The translations under genes were made by a program, and so were the position numbers. The notes below the pieces were generated by a model. It had not been told where the DNA came from. It ran no database searches and saw nothing but the letters and a program-made list of their open reading frames with translations. A stretch of 64,000 nt of DNA from Paenibacillus harenae DSM 16969 (GTDB taxonomy: Bacteria; Bacillota; Bacilli; Paenibacillales; Paenibacillaceae), in NCBI RefSeq assembly GCF_000422465.1, contig NZ_AULV01000016.1:148321-212320 (forward strand), in the 5' to 3' direction. Shown in pieces: positions 35,161 through 43,529 of this stretch (position 1 is the first letter of the stretch; each line of letters begins with the position of its first letter).

Positions 35161-36561
35161 ATGAAACAGATGAAAAAGATGAAACCGATGTTAGTTGTTT
35201 TATTATCAGCCATATTATTGATTATGTCTGCATGCAGTGGCAGCAACGGAGGAAATACACCGGCCACCGACGCACCGGCCACCGAGGCTCCGTCTGCAAC
35301 GGTTGCTCCGACCGAGGAGCCTGAACCGCCTGCCGCTAATTTGGGAGGCAGAGAAATTCGCATTTCGCATTGGTGGGATGCAACCCCAACCGGAGATTCG
35401 GAAGCCGACGAACTGGCCCGCGAAAGAATCAAGAAGGTGGAAGAAAAATACAATGTCAAAATTAAGTATCTGAACACGGAATACTGGTCGACTTCAGAGA
35501 AGCTTTCCTCCTCTGTCTTGGCTAACGATCCTTTCGCGGAAATCGTCCGCCTGCCTGACGGCTTCATTTGGGGACTTATGCACGGAGGATTCCTAACGCC
35601 ACTTGATGATGCCCTCAATAATACGCGCATTGCGCAAGACGTAGTCGATTCGATGCGTTTTGGCGGTGAGAATGTATTCGGCCTGGAAGGCTGGTTCAAC
35701 GCGAACGACTCCGGCATGTATTACAATAAACGGATTTTCAAGGAAGCGGGCTTGAAAGATCCGCAACAGCTGATGGACGAGGACAACTGGAACTGGACGA
35801 CAATGCTTGATGCTGCGAAGAAACTGACCGTTGACAATAACGGTGATGGCAAAGTTGACCAATACGGTCTTGCCGGCGCGCATTACATATTCTCGGAGCA
35901 GCTGATCGCCAGCAACGGTGGCTATATCTTCGAAGAAGCTACGAAAAAAGCAAGCTTTGATTCTCCCGCTGCAATGGAAGCGCTTAACTTCTTGAACGAG
36001 CTGTATAACACACACAAGGTCGTGAAGGAGAACGAAGGAAACGACTGGGAAGATCCGGCGAAATATTTTGCGGAAGGCAATATTGCTATGTATCCGGGCG
36101 GACTATGGGAAATCGAGGGACGCCTTCAAGAAAAGATGAAGGATGAGTGGGGATACGTGTACTTTCCTAAAGCGCCTAATGCGTTATCCTATGTAGATCC
36201 GCTTGGACAAACGGCTGCCTATGTCATTCCAAAAGGCGTCAAGGACGCGGAAGCCATTGTGAAGATCTGGGAAGAATTGCAGGACTTCGACAATTGGCAA
36301 GCAAACCGCAAACTGTGGCTTGAAAATGTGCTTCCGGATGAAACTTCCATCGCTAATGCTATGAATGAAGCCGGCAAGGTACAGCGGGTGTTTGGCGGAC
36401 GATTCGGAGGTCTTGGCGTTAAGGATCAGCTTGACTCTGTGACAGGCAAGTTCGTTAAAGGCGAAATTACGCCGTCGACTGGTGTCGCTCAAGTGATCGG
36501 ACCAGCGCAAGCTGCTGCCGAAAAAGTGCTCAGCGGTAAGACAGAAGAGAAGAAAGAGTAG
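35161..36561 (+). CDS. Extracellular solute-binding lipoprotein of a sugar importer
   Basis: This 466-residue protein starts with a Lys/Met-rich signal and lipobox IMSAC (Cys near residue 24), then a Thr/Pro/Ala-rich linker with repeated ATDAP/ATEAP units (about 32-58), then a bacterial solute-binding fold. HWWDATPTGDSEADELARE and LWEIEGRLQEKM fit type-1 extracellular sugar binders. A DNNGDGKVDQYG loop near residue 229 resembles a calcium-binding loop. It is the first gene of the operon and is followed by a strong hairpin that would favour its expression over the permeases. It could serve either of the two permease pairs downstream. Confidence 0.92.
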   Translation: MKQMKKMKPMLVVLLSAILLIMSACSGSNGGNTPATDAPATEAPSATVAPTEEPEPPAANLGGREIRISHWWDATPTGDSEADELARERIKKVEEKYNVKIKYLNTEYWSTSEKLSSSVLANDPFAEIVRLPDGFIWGLMHGGFLTPLDDALNNTRIAQDVVDSMRFGGENVFGLEGWFNANDSGMYYNKRIFKEAGLKDPQQLMDEDNWNWTTMLDAAKKLTVDNNGDGKVDQYGLAGAHYIFSEQLIASNGGYIFEEATKKASFDSPAAMEALNFLNELYNTHKVVKENEGNDWEDPAKYFAEGNIAMYPGGLWEIEGRLQEKMKDEWGYVYFPKAPNALSYVDPLGQTAAYVIPKGVKDAEAIVKIWEELQDFDNWQANRKLWLENVLPDETSIANAMNEAGKVQRVFGGRFGGLGVKDQLDSVTGKFVKGEITPSTGVAQVIGPAQAAAEKVLSGKTEEKKE

Positions 36562-36590
36562 TTAAGGAAAGACTTATAGTGAACAAGCAG

Positions 36591-36627
36591 ACTGCCCGGT
36601 TTTCCGGCTTATGGAGAACTGGGCGGT
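36591..36627 (+). terminator. Long hairpin after the first binding protein, probable mRNA stabiliser or partial terminator
   Basis: ACTGCCCGGTTTTCC (36591-36605) pairs over 15 bases with GGAGAACTGGGCGGT (36613-36627), including three G-U pairs. No T-run follows. Placement just after a binding-protein gene is the usual way to set a high binding protein to permease ratio. Confidence 0.55.
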
Positions 36628-36672
36628 TACTGACAAAACAAGATTCCGCTAGTTTGCAAAGGGGGGGATGAG

Positions 36673-39597
36673 GTGAAAATCACCTTTTCCAGAATGACCA
36701 TCGCTTGGCTGATTGTCATGGCTATGCTGCTCTCGATATTGGTTTTCCCTATATCTCAGTCGAACGCGTCCGGAACTGGGGATGCGGCAAATACAGAAGC
36801 CGATGCAAAGAGCGGCCAGAACTCCTTGACGAACGCATCAGAGAACGGCTACGACCATTATTTGCAGCAGTATGCAGATGAAGCACGGCCGAGTGGGGAG
36901 ATCGTGATTCGAGGGGCGGACTTTACAAGCGTTAATGAAATGAACCCCGAAATCGTAGGCGAGCTTGGTGGAATATCGGGCGACTTCGTCAAGACGGGGG
37001 AGAGCGGTTCGATAGGGTGGGAACTTGAGGTGCCTGCATCCGGCTTATATCATATCGCCATTAACTATTTTCCGATCGAAGGCAAAAGCTCTGCAATCGA
37101 ACGAGAGCTGTTGATCGACGGAGAGCTTCCGTTCTCTAGCGCCAGAAACCTGACTTTCCACCGTGTATGGAAAAACGAGAGCGAGCAAATCGTGCAAGAT
37201 AATCGGGGCAACGAGCTGCGTCCGCGACAGGTCGAATCGCCGATGTGGCAGGAGTCGCTGCTTAGAGATACGGAAGGATATTACGAAGAACCGTACATGT
37301 TCTATTTCTCGGCTGGAAAGCACACGTTGACACTGGTGTCTTCCAGAGAGCCGATGGCAATCGGCTATATCAAATTGTATCGCTACGATGGGCCAGCTGC
37401 TTACGAAGAAGTGAAGGCCGACTACGCGTCTAAGAATTATAACGAGACCAGCGGGCACCTGATCAAAGTTCAGGGTGAGAACGCCACTTACAAGTCATCG
37501 CCGACTTTATATCCCATTCCCGACCGCTCCAGTCCGTCTACAGAGCCTTACGACGTATCGAAGATTAGAATGAATACAATCGGCGGCAACAACTGGCGGG
37601 TGCCGGGCCAATGGATCGCATGGGAAATTGAAGCGCCGGAGGACGGTTTATACCGCATTGCCATTAAGAACAGGCAAGAATTGCTACGGGGCATTTATTC
37701 TACACGCTCGCTATGGATTGACGGGGAAATTCCTTTTCAGGAAATGACGCAAATTCCGTTTTATTACGACTCGGATTGGCAGATGGAAGTGCTCGGCAGC
37801 GGGGAAGAGCCTTATTTATTCTATTTAACTAAAGGGAAGCACGAGCTGAAGCTTGAGATCAGCCTGGGAGCGATCGCACCTCTGATACGTCAAGTTGAAG
37901 CAAGTCTGCTCGAAATTAATGCCATGTATCGAAAAATCTTGATGATTACCGGCAACGTTCCAGATCCTTACCGGGATTATCAATTAAATAAACAAATTCC
38001 CGATATGGTAGAAGTGTTTCAGAAACAAAGTGACCTATTGTATGCCGTGTCGGAAGAGCTAGTGCGCCTGACGGGCGAGAAAAGCGACAAAACCGCCGTA
38101 TTGAACAAAATGGCTTATCAGCTGGCAGATTTGGCAAAAAAACCGGAATCGGTTCAGAAGCGGCTGGCTCAATTCAAAATCAATGTAGGCAGCTTAGGTG
38201 CCTGGATTCTCCAGGTCAGAGAGCAGCCGCTCGAAATCGATTACTTAGTCCTTGCATCTTCTAACGTAAAGCTGCCTAAAGCAAATGCTTCCTTTGGCAG
38301 ACAAACCGTTCACGAGGTATCGTCCTTCTTCCATTCCTTCATTGAAGATTACAATACGATCGGAAACACGGCCGACGCTAAGCAGTCCTTAACGGTATGG
38401 GTCGGAACGGGGCGCGATCAGGCGCAAGTGCTGAAAGCGATGATTGACGATACGTTTACGCCGCTTACCGGAATTGGCGTAAATCTTAAGCTTGTCAATC
38501 AGGATGTGCTGCTTCGCGCGTCGCTCGCGGGTGAAGGCCCCGATGTGGCCATGCAGGTCGGAAACGATGTGCCGGTCAATTTTGGCATGCGGAATGCAGT
38601 AGAGGATTTGTCGAAATTCCCGGACTACGACACGGTCGTGAAGCAATTCAGAGATAGCGCGATTGTTCCTTACAAGTTTGAGAATCAAGTATTTGGTCTG
38701 CCTGAGCAGCAAATCTTCAATATGCTCTTTTACCGGAAGGACATTCTGGAGGATCTGAATTTGGACCCGCCGCAAACATGGGAGGATGTATATGCGATGA
38801 TCCCGGTTCTGCAGAAGAACCACATGGATTTCGCTCTTCCGATTGCCCAGGCGACGGGTGTCCCCGTGCTGGAGGCGAACCGGGCTTTTGCGATGCTGTT
38901 ATACCAGATGGACGGGTCGTTCTACTTGAACAACGGGGCCAAGAGCGGTCTGGATACCGAGATTGGACTCGGCGCATTCAAGAAATGGACAGATTTCTAT
39001 ACCAGCTACAAGCTTCCGTTGATCTTCGATTTTCCAATGCGGTTCCGGACGGGCGAAATGCCGGTTGGCATTCAGGATTATACCTTCTATAACTATTTGA
39101 CCGTGTCCGCGCCGGAAATCAAAGGCCTATGGGAGTTCGTTCCGGTTCCGGGCATGGAGCAGCCGGACGGCACAATTCGCCGGGATGTAGCCAGCAGCGG
39201 AACAGCTGCCATCATGCTAAAGCAGGCCAAGAACAAGGATGCGGCCTGGGAGTTCATGAAATGGTGGGTAAGCAAGGACGCGCAAGTACGCTTCGGCAGA
39301 GAGATGGAAGGGCTGATGGGCGCTGCGGCGCGTTATCCGACGGCCAATATCGAAGCGCTCAAAGAGCTGCCGTGGCCGGCGCGCGATTATCGCAATCTCG
39401 AAGAGCAATGGCAATGGGTGCAGGGTGTGCCGGAGGTTCCGGGCGGTTATTTCACGGGAAGGCATCTCGACAACGCGCTACGCGAAGTGATCAACAACGG
39501 GACGAACACGGCCGACGCCTTGTATGACTATGTACAGGAAATCGACTATGAGATCGCGGAAAAACGTAACGAGTTCAATTTGGACGGCAAGGACTAG
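36673..39597 (+). CDS. Very large solute-binding protein with two N-terminal beta-sandwich modules
   Basis: At 974 residues this is twice the usual size. A signal peptide (core LIVMAMLLSILVFPI, no lipobox) is followed by two related modules (about 55-245 and 260-420). They share SGLYHIAINYFP versus DGLYRIAIKNRQ, LLIDGELPFSSA versus LWIDGEIPFQEM, and YMFYFSAGKHTLTL versus YLFYLTKGKHELKL. A helical linker (about 425-540) leads to a solute-binding domain from about 570, with LLRASLAGEGPDVAMQVG, MLFYRKDILEDLNLDPPQTW and AAWEFMKWWVSKDAQVRFG. The modules resemble galactose-binding-like domains and may hold polysaccharide at the cell surface. Translation starts at GTG after GGGGGGATGAG. Permeases follow 11 bases after the stop. 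Membrane anchoring is not evident beyond a possible uncleaved signal. Confidence 0.88.
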   Translation: MKITFSRMTIAWLIVMAMLLSILVFPISQSNASGTGDAANTEADAKSGQNSLTNASENGYDHYLQQYADEARPSGEIVIRGADFTSVNEMNPEIVGELGGISGDFVKTGESGSIGWELEVPASGLYHIAINYFPIEGKSSAIERELLIDGELPFSSARNLTFHRVWKNESEQIVQDNRGNELRPRQVESPMWQESLLRDTEGYYEEPYMFYFSAGKHTLTLVSSREPMAIGYIKLYRYDGPAAYEEVKADYASKNYNETSGHLIKVQGENATYKSSPTLYPIPDRSSPSTEPYDVSKIRMNTIGGNNWRVPGQWIAWEIEAPEDGLYRIAIKNRQELLRGIYSTRSLWIDGEIPFQEMTQIPFYYDSDWQMEVLGSGEEPYLFYLTKGKHELKLEISLGAIAPLIRQVEASLLEINAMYRKILMITGNVPDPYRDYQLNKQIPDMVEVFQKQSDLLYAVSEELVRLTGEKSDKTAVLNKMAYQLADLAKKPESVQKRLAQFKINVGSLGAWILQVREQPLEIDYLVLASSNVKLPKANASFGRQTVHEVSSFFHSFIEDYNTIGNTADAKQSLTVWVGTGRDQAQVLKAMIDDTFTPLTGIGVNLKLVNQDVLLRASLAGEGPDVAMQVGNDVPVNFGMRNAVEDLSKFPDYDTVVKQFRDSAIVPYKFENQVFGLPEQQIFNMLFYRKDILEDLNLDPPQTWEDVYAMIPVLQKNHMDFALPIAQATGVPVLEANRAFAMLLYQMDGSFYLNNGAKSGLDTEIGLGAFKKWTDFYTSYKLPLIFDFPMRFRTGEMPVGIQDYTFYNYLTVSAPEIKGLWEFVPVPGMEQPDGTIRRDVASSGTAAIMLKQAKNKDAAWEFMKWWVSKDAQVRFGREMEGLMGAAARYPTANIEALKELPWPARDYRNLEEQWQWVQGVPEVPGGYFTGRHLDNALREVINNGTNTADALYDYVQEIDYEIAEKRNEFNLDGKD

Positions 39598-39608
39598 GAG
39601 GGACTCTT

Positions 39609-40574
39609 TTGCAAAAAACGAAAATCGCGGCCGAGATTATGATGCAGCCGAAGGGCCGCTCTGCCGGTTTGCAAGGGAAGTGGGAGTTGTTCGTCAAGGA
39701 CATGAAGCGGGATCGGCATTCATACGTCCTGCTCGCTCCATATGTGTTGTTGTTCCTGTTATTTACCGTGTTTCCGGTCGTCATATCCATTTTCTTCAGT
39801 TTTACGCATTTTAATATGTTGGAGCCTCCGCACTGGATCGGCTGGGAGAACTATTCCAAGCTGTTGTGGAACGATGACGTATTCCTGATCGGGCTTAAAA
39901 ATACGATGATCTTTGCCGTTATTACCGGACCGGTCAGCTATATTGCCTGTTTCGTCTTTGCCTGGCTCATCAATGAGCTTAATTCGAAGGTCAGGGCATT
40001 CATGACGCTCGTGTTTTTCGCGCCGTCGATATCGGGCAACGTTTTCTTTATATGGCAAATTATTTTTTCCGGCGATTCGTACGGCATCATGAACGGATTC
40101 CTAATGAAGATCGGGATCATTTACGAGCCGATCCTCTGGCTGCAGAATCCGCAATACATGCTCACGATCATCATCATCGTCCAATTGTGGCTAAGTTTGG
40201 GCACCAGCTTTCTTGCGTTCATTGCCGGCTTGCAGACGGTTGACCGCACGCTGTACGAGGCGGGAGCGGTGGACGGAATCAAAAACCGCTGGCAGGAGCT
40301 TTGGTTTATTACCCTTCCTTCAATGCGGCCTCAACTGATGTTCGGCGCCGTCATCCAGATTACGTCCTCACTTGCGGTAGCGGACGTCGCAATGGCTCTT
40401 GCGGGCTTTCCGAGCGTGCAGTACGGAGCTCATACGGTCGTTACGCACTTGGTGGATTACGGTACGATTCGGTTCGAAATGGGTTATGCGTCGGCTATTG
40501 CAACCGTGCTGTTTATTCTGATGCTGGGCTCGAATCTGGTCGTTCAAAAGTTGCTTAAGAGGGTGGGGGAATAG
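39609..40574 (+). CDS. ABC sugar importer permease, MalF/UgpA type
   Basis: This 321-residue protein starts at TTG after GGAGGGACTCT. It has six membrane helices after a 45-residue cytoplasmic start, and the EAA loop YEAGAVDGIKNRWQELWFIT. It differs from the LplB-type permeases earlier in the window and is closer to MalF/UgpA. It pairs with the permease six bases downstream. Which of the two preceding binding proteins feeds it is not shown; the large one is nearest. An ATPase must come from elsewhere in the genome. Confidence 0.93.
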   Translation: MQKTKIAAEIMMQPKGRSAGLQGKWELFVKDMKRDRHSYVLLAPYVLLFLLFTVFPVVISIFFSFTHFNMLEPPHWIGWENYSKLLWNDDVFLIGLKNTMIFAVITGPVSYIACFVFAWLINELNSKVRAFMTLVFFAPSISGNVFFIWQIIFSGDSYGIMNGFLMKIGIIYEPILWLQNPQYMLTIIIIVQLWLSLGTSFLAFIAGLQTVDRTLYEAGAVDGIKNRWQELWFITLPSMRPQLMFGAVIQITSSLAVADVAMALAGFPSVQYGAHTVVTHLVDYGTIRFEMGYASAIATVLFILMLGSNLVVQKLLKRVGE

Positions 40575-40579
40575 GCAAG

Positions 40580-41443
40580 ATGAAGCTGGCCATACGTCTC
40601 AAAAAAAGAGTGAACCGTTCTTGGCAGGTGGATATCATGCTGATCCTTTTGCTGGGTGTGTTCGGTGCCTTTATGGCGGTACCGTTGATTTATGTCATTA
40701 ACAATGCGTTCAAACCGCTGGATGAGCTGTTCATATTCCCGCCTACCCTGTTCGTGAGGAATGCGACGTTCGATAACTTTACGGATTTGTTTAAAGTTAT
40801 GAAAAACTCCTGGGTGCCATTTTCCAGATATATTTTCAATACGTTTTTTATTACGGCCGCAGGCACCGCAGGACATATTCTGCTTGCCTCGGCGGCGGCT
40901 TACCCGCTGGCCAAGCACAAATTTCGCGGTCATAAAGTATTGTTCACGGTCATTGTCCTTTCGCTCATGTTTTCTCCGCATGTGACGGCCATTCCGAACT
41001 ATATGATCATGTCTGTCTTGGGTTGGATCGATTCGTATCAGGCTGTCGTCATTCCGGCGTTCGCTTATCCGCTCGGCCTGTATTTGATGAAGCAATTCAT
41101 GGAGCAAATACCGGACGCGCTGCTGGAGGCCGCGAAGATCGACGGAGCCAGCGAATACCGTATTTTCTGGCAAGTCGTCATGCCGCTCGTCAAGCCTGCC
41201 TGGTTGACGCTGCTCATCCTGATGATGCAAATGCTGTGGGGAACGGATGGTGGCAGCTTTATCTATAGCGAGCAGCTTAAGACGATGCATTACGCCATGG
41301 GGCAAATCGTTCAGGGCGGTATCGCCCGCGCAGGGGTGGGAGCCGCAGTTGCGGTTATTATGATGACGGTGCCGATCGTAACTTTTGTTTTATCTCAAAG
41401 CAATGTGATACAAACGATGGCTTCGTCCGGCATGAAGGACTAA
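40580..41443 (+). CDS. ABC sugar importer permease, MalG type
   Basis: This 287-residue, six-helix permease has the MalG-type layout with VINNAFKPLDELFIFPP near the start and the EAA loop LLEAAKIDGASEYRIFWQVV. It begins six bases after its MalF-type partner, so the two are translated together. It forms the first of two permease pairs in this operon; the second lies at 46109-48084. Confidence 0.93.
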   Translation: MKLAIRLKKRVNRSWQVDIMLILLLGVFGAFMAVPLIYVINNAFKPLDELFIFPPTLFVRNATFDNFTDLFKVMKNSWVPFSRYIFNTFFITAAGTAGHILLASAAAYPLAKHKFRGHKVLFTVIVLSLMFSPHVTAIPNYMIMSVLGWIDSYQAVVIPAFAYPLGLYLMKQFMEQIPDALLEAAKIDGASEYRIFWQVVMPLVKPAWLTLLILMMQMLWGTDGGSFIYSEQLKTMHYAMGQIVQGGIARAGVGAAVAVIMMTVPIVTFVLSQSNVIQTMASSGMKD

Positions 41444-41463
41444 AGCGATGGAGGCGTATAGGT

Positions 41464-42912
41464 TTGATAATAAAGCGATCGATTCTGATCCTGGCGGCTG
41501 CGTTGATTATCGCCAGCCTAAGTCCTAAGCCGGCTCACGCATCGCCGTACGAGGGATATACCTATTCGTATTGGGGAGAGGCCGTTCAATCGCCGATTGC
41601 TTATCTTCCTTCCAGAACGATAACGGGTCAGGAAATAGGCATTGAACCATTAGCGACACCGAACGATATGTTCGCGGCGCCTGACGGCAATCTGTACGTT
41701 CTGGATTCCGGTAACGGCCGAATTGTGGTACTTAACAGCGAGTGGAAGGCAATCCGTCAAATTCAAGGCTTCGACAATAACGGCAAGCAGGATAGCTTCA
41801 ATAAACCGGAAGGCATCTTTGTTAGCGGGGCAGGTCATATTTATGTTGCGGATACCGAAAATAAGCGCGTAGTTGTACTGGACAGCAGCGGAGCGTTCAT
41901 CAGAGAAATCGGCGCTCCTAAGTCGGAGGTGCTTAGCGACAATTTCGAATACTTCCCGCGCAAGGTCATCGTCGATAAAGCCGGCCGAATCTATGTTGTC
42001 GCAAGAGGCGTCTTTGACGGCATTATCGAATTCGACAGCGTAGGCGACTTTACCGGTTTTATAGGTACGAATCCTGTGCAATTTGATCCGGTTGATTTGT
42101 TCTGGAAAACCGTATCGACAAAAGAACAGCGGGAAAAAATGATTCGATTTGTCCCGATAGAGTTTAATAATGTGGACGTAGATGCAGACGGATTTATCTT
42201 TACGACTACTGCTGATAAGCAAACTTTAGTTCCCGTCAAAAGGCTGAACCCGTCCGGCATTGATGTGCTCCGCATAAACGGGGAATGGGGTCCGATAGGC
42301 GATTACAGTAGAGACAGATCGGCTTTCATCGACATCGATGTCAGCGGCAATGGCGTGTACCGGACGCTTGATTCGACTCGGGGGCGAGTTTTCACTTATA
42401 ACGAGGACGGCAATTTATTGTACGTGATCGGTCAGTACGGCAATCAACTAGGTACGTTCAAAAATCCGGTCGCGATTGAAAGTTTCGGCAATCGAATCTT
42501 TGTTCTGGATCGCGATCTGGGAATGATTACCGAGTTTTCCGCGACCAAATTCGGAAGCCTGGTTAACGAAGCGAACGGTTTGTACAGCATAGGGAAGCAC
42601 AATGATGCGGCAAAGCTGTGGCAACAAGTACTCAAGCTTGATGCGAATTACGAAATGGCCTATGTCGGAATCGGCAAATCGATGCTGCGTCAAGGCGAAT
42701 ACAAGCAAGCGATGACTTATCTGAAGCTAGGCAACGACAGGGAATATTATTCCAAAGCGTTAACGAAATTCCGCAGGGAATATATGCGCGAGTACTTCGG
42801 GACTTACATGACGATTGTGATCGCGCTCATACTGATCGTAATGGCAGTGCGCCGTGGCATGAGGGTAAGAAAGGAGGGCATGAAACAGGATGCAGTTTCT
42901 CAAGGACGCTAA
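41464..42912 (+). CDS. Exported NHL-repeat protein with TPR-like segment and C-terminal membrane anchor
   Basis: Translation from TTG (after GGAGG) gives 482 residues. A signal peptide (SILILAAALIIASLSPKPAHA) is followed by a beta-propeller of NHL-type repeats (about 55-375): NDMFAAPDGNLYVLDSGNGR, EGIFVSGAGHIYVADTENKR, ITVVAR-like and FKNPVAIESFGNRIFVLDRD blades. A short TPR-like helical part (about 385-440, with AKLWQQVLKLDANYEMAY) leads to one membrane helix (MTIVIALILIVMAV) and a basic cytoplasmic tail. The propeller would sit outside, held by the helix. The start of the next gene overlaps its end by 23 bases. NHL propellers bind proteins or glycans; as part of an import operon it may be a scaffold. 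Confidence 0.82.
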   Translation: MIIKRSILILAAALIIASLSPKPAHASPYEGYTYSYWGEAVQSPIAYLPSRTITGQEIGIEPLATPNDMFAAPDGNLYVLDSGNGRIVVLNSEWKAIRQIQGFDNNGKQDSFNKPEGIFVSGAGHIYVADTENKRVVVLDSSGAFIREIGAPKSEVLSDNFEYFPRKVIVDKAGRIYVVARGVFDGIIEFDSVGDFTGFIGTNPVQFDPVDLFWKTVSTKEQREKMIRFVPIEFNNVDVDADGFIFTTTADKQTLVPVKRLNPSGIDVLRINGEWGPIGDYSRDRSAFIDIDVSGNGVYRTLDSTRGRVFTYNEDGNLLYVIGQYGNQLGTFKNPVAIESFGNRIFVLDRDLGMITEFSATKFGSLVNEANGLYSIGKHNDAAKLWQQVLKLDANYEMAYVGIGKSMLRQGEYKQAMTYLKLGNDREYYSKALTKFRREYMREYFGTYMTIVIALILIVMAVRRGMRVRKEGMKQDAVSQGR

Positions 42913-43513
42913 GTACACACTGCATGTCGCTTTTCATCCCTTTGACGGTTTTTGGGATCTGAAATACGAGAACAAAGGGAAGCTTAGAATCGCTCTTGCC
43001 ATCTTGTTCGGCGTGACGGTTATGATGATACTGAAACGCCAGTATGCCGGCTATGTAGTCAACTATAATTACCCGCTTGATTTAAACAGCATCGACGAGT
43101 TGAAATACATTGTCCTCCCGTTCTTACTCTGGTGCGTCGCGAACTGGTCGTTGACCACTCTGATGGACGGGGAAGGTAAATTCAAAGAAATTGTCATCGC
43201 CACTGGCTACGCGATGCTCCCTTTAATTTTAATTTATCTGCCCAATATATTGCTAAGCAATGTCATTACGCTGCGCGAGGCTTCGTTCTATTTTTTGCTG
43301 GAATCCGTAGCTACACTATGGTTTGTTTGGCTGCTGTTTATCGGAACGATGACGGTTCATCAATATACGGTTATGAAGACGATCATGACGATGCTGTTAA
43401 CTGTCGTGGTCATGGGTATCATCATCTTTTTGGGTTTGCTGTTCTTCAGCCTGATTCAACAAATCGTTAGTTTTGTTTACACGATCTATCAGGAACTTTC
43501 ATTGCGAGCATAA
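42890..43513 (+). CDS. YIP1-family multi-pass membrane protein
   Basis: This 207-residue protein has about five membrane helices and the Yip1-domain look: an N-terminal amphipathic stretch HPFDGFWDLKYENKGKLR, ILFGVTVMMILKR, and WCVANWSLTTLMDGEGKFKEI followed by GYAMLPLILIYLPNILL, the conserved turn of bacterial YIP1 proteins. It is coupled to the NHL gene by a 23-base overlap. YIP1 proteins in bacteria have no settled function. Being enclosed between two permease pairs, it may help assemble or regulate the surface complex. Confidence 0.85.
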   Translation: MQFLKDAKYTLHVAFHPFDGFWDLKYENKGKLRIALAILFGVTVMMILKRQYAGYVVNYNYPLDLNSIDELKYIVLPFLLWCVANWSLTTLMDGEGKFKEIVIATGYAMLPLILIYLPNILLSNVITLREASFYFLLESVATLWFVWLLFIGTMTVHQYTVMKTIMTMLLTVVVMGIIIFLGLLFFSLIQQIVSFVYTIYQELSLRA

Positions 43514-43529
43514 GAAAGGGGGCCAAGCG

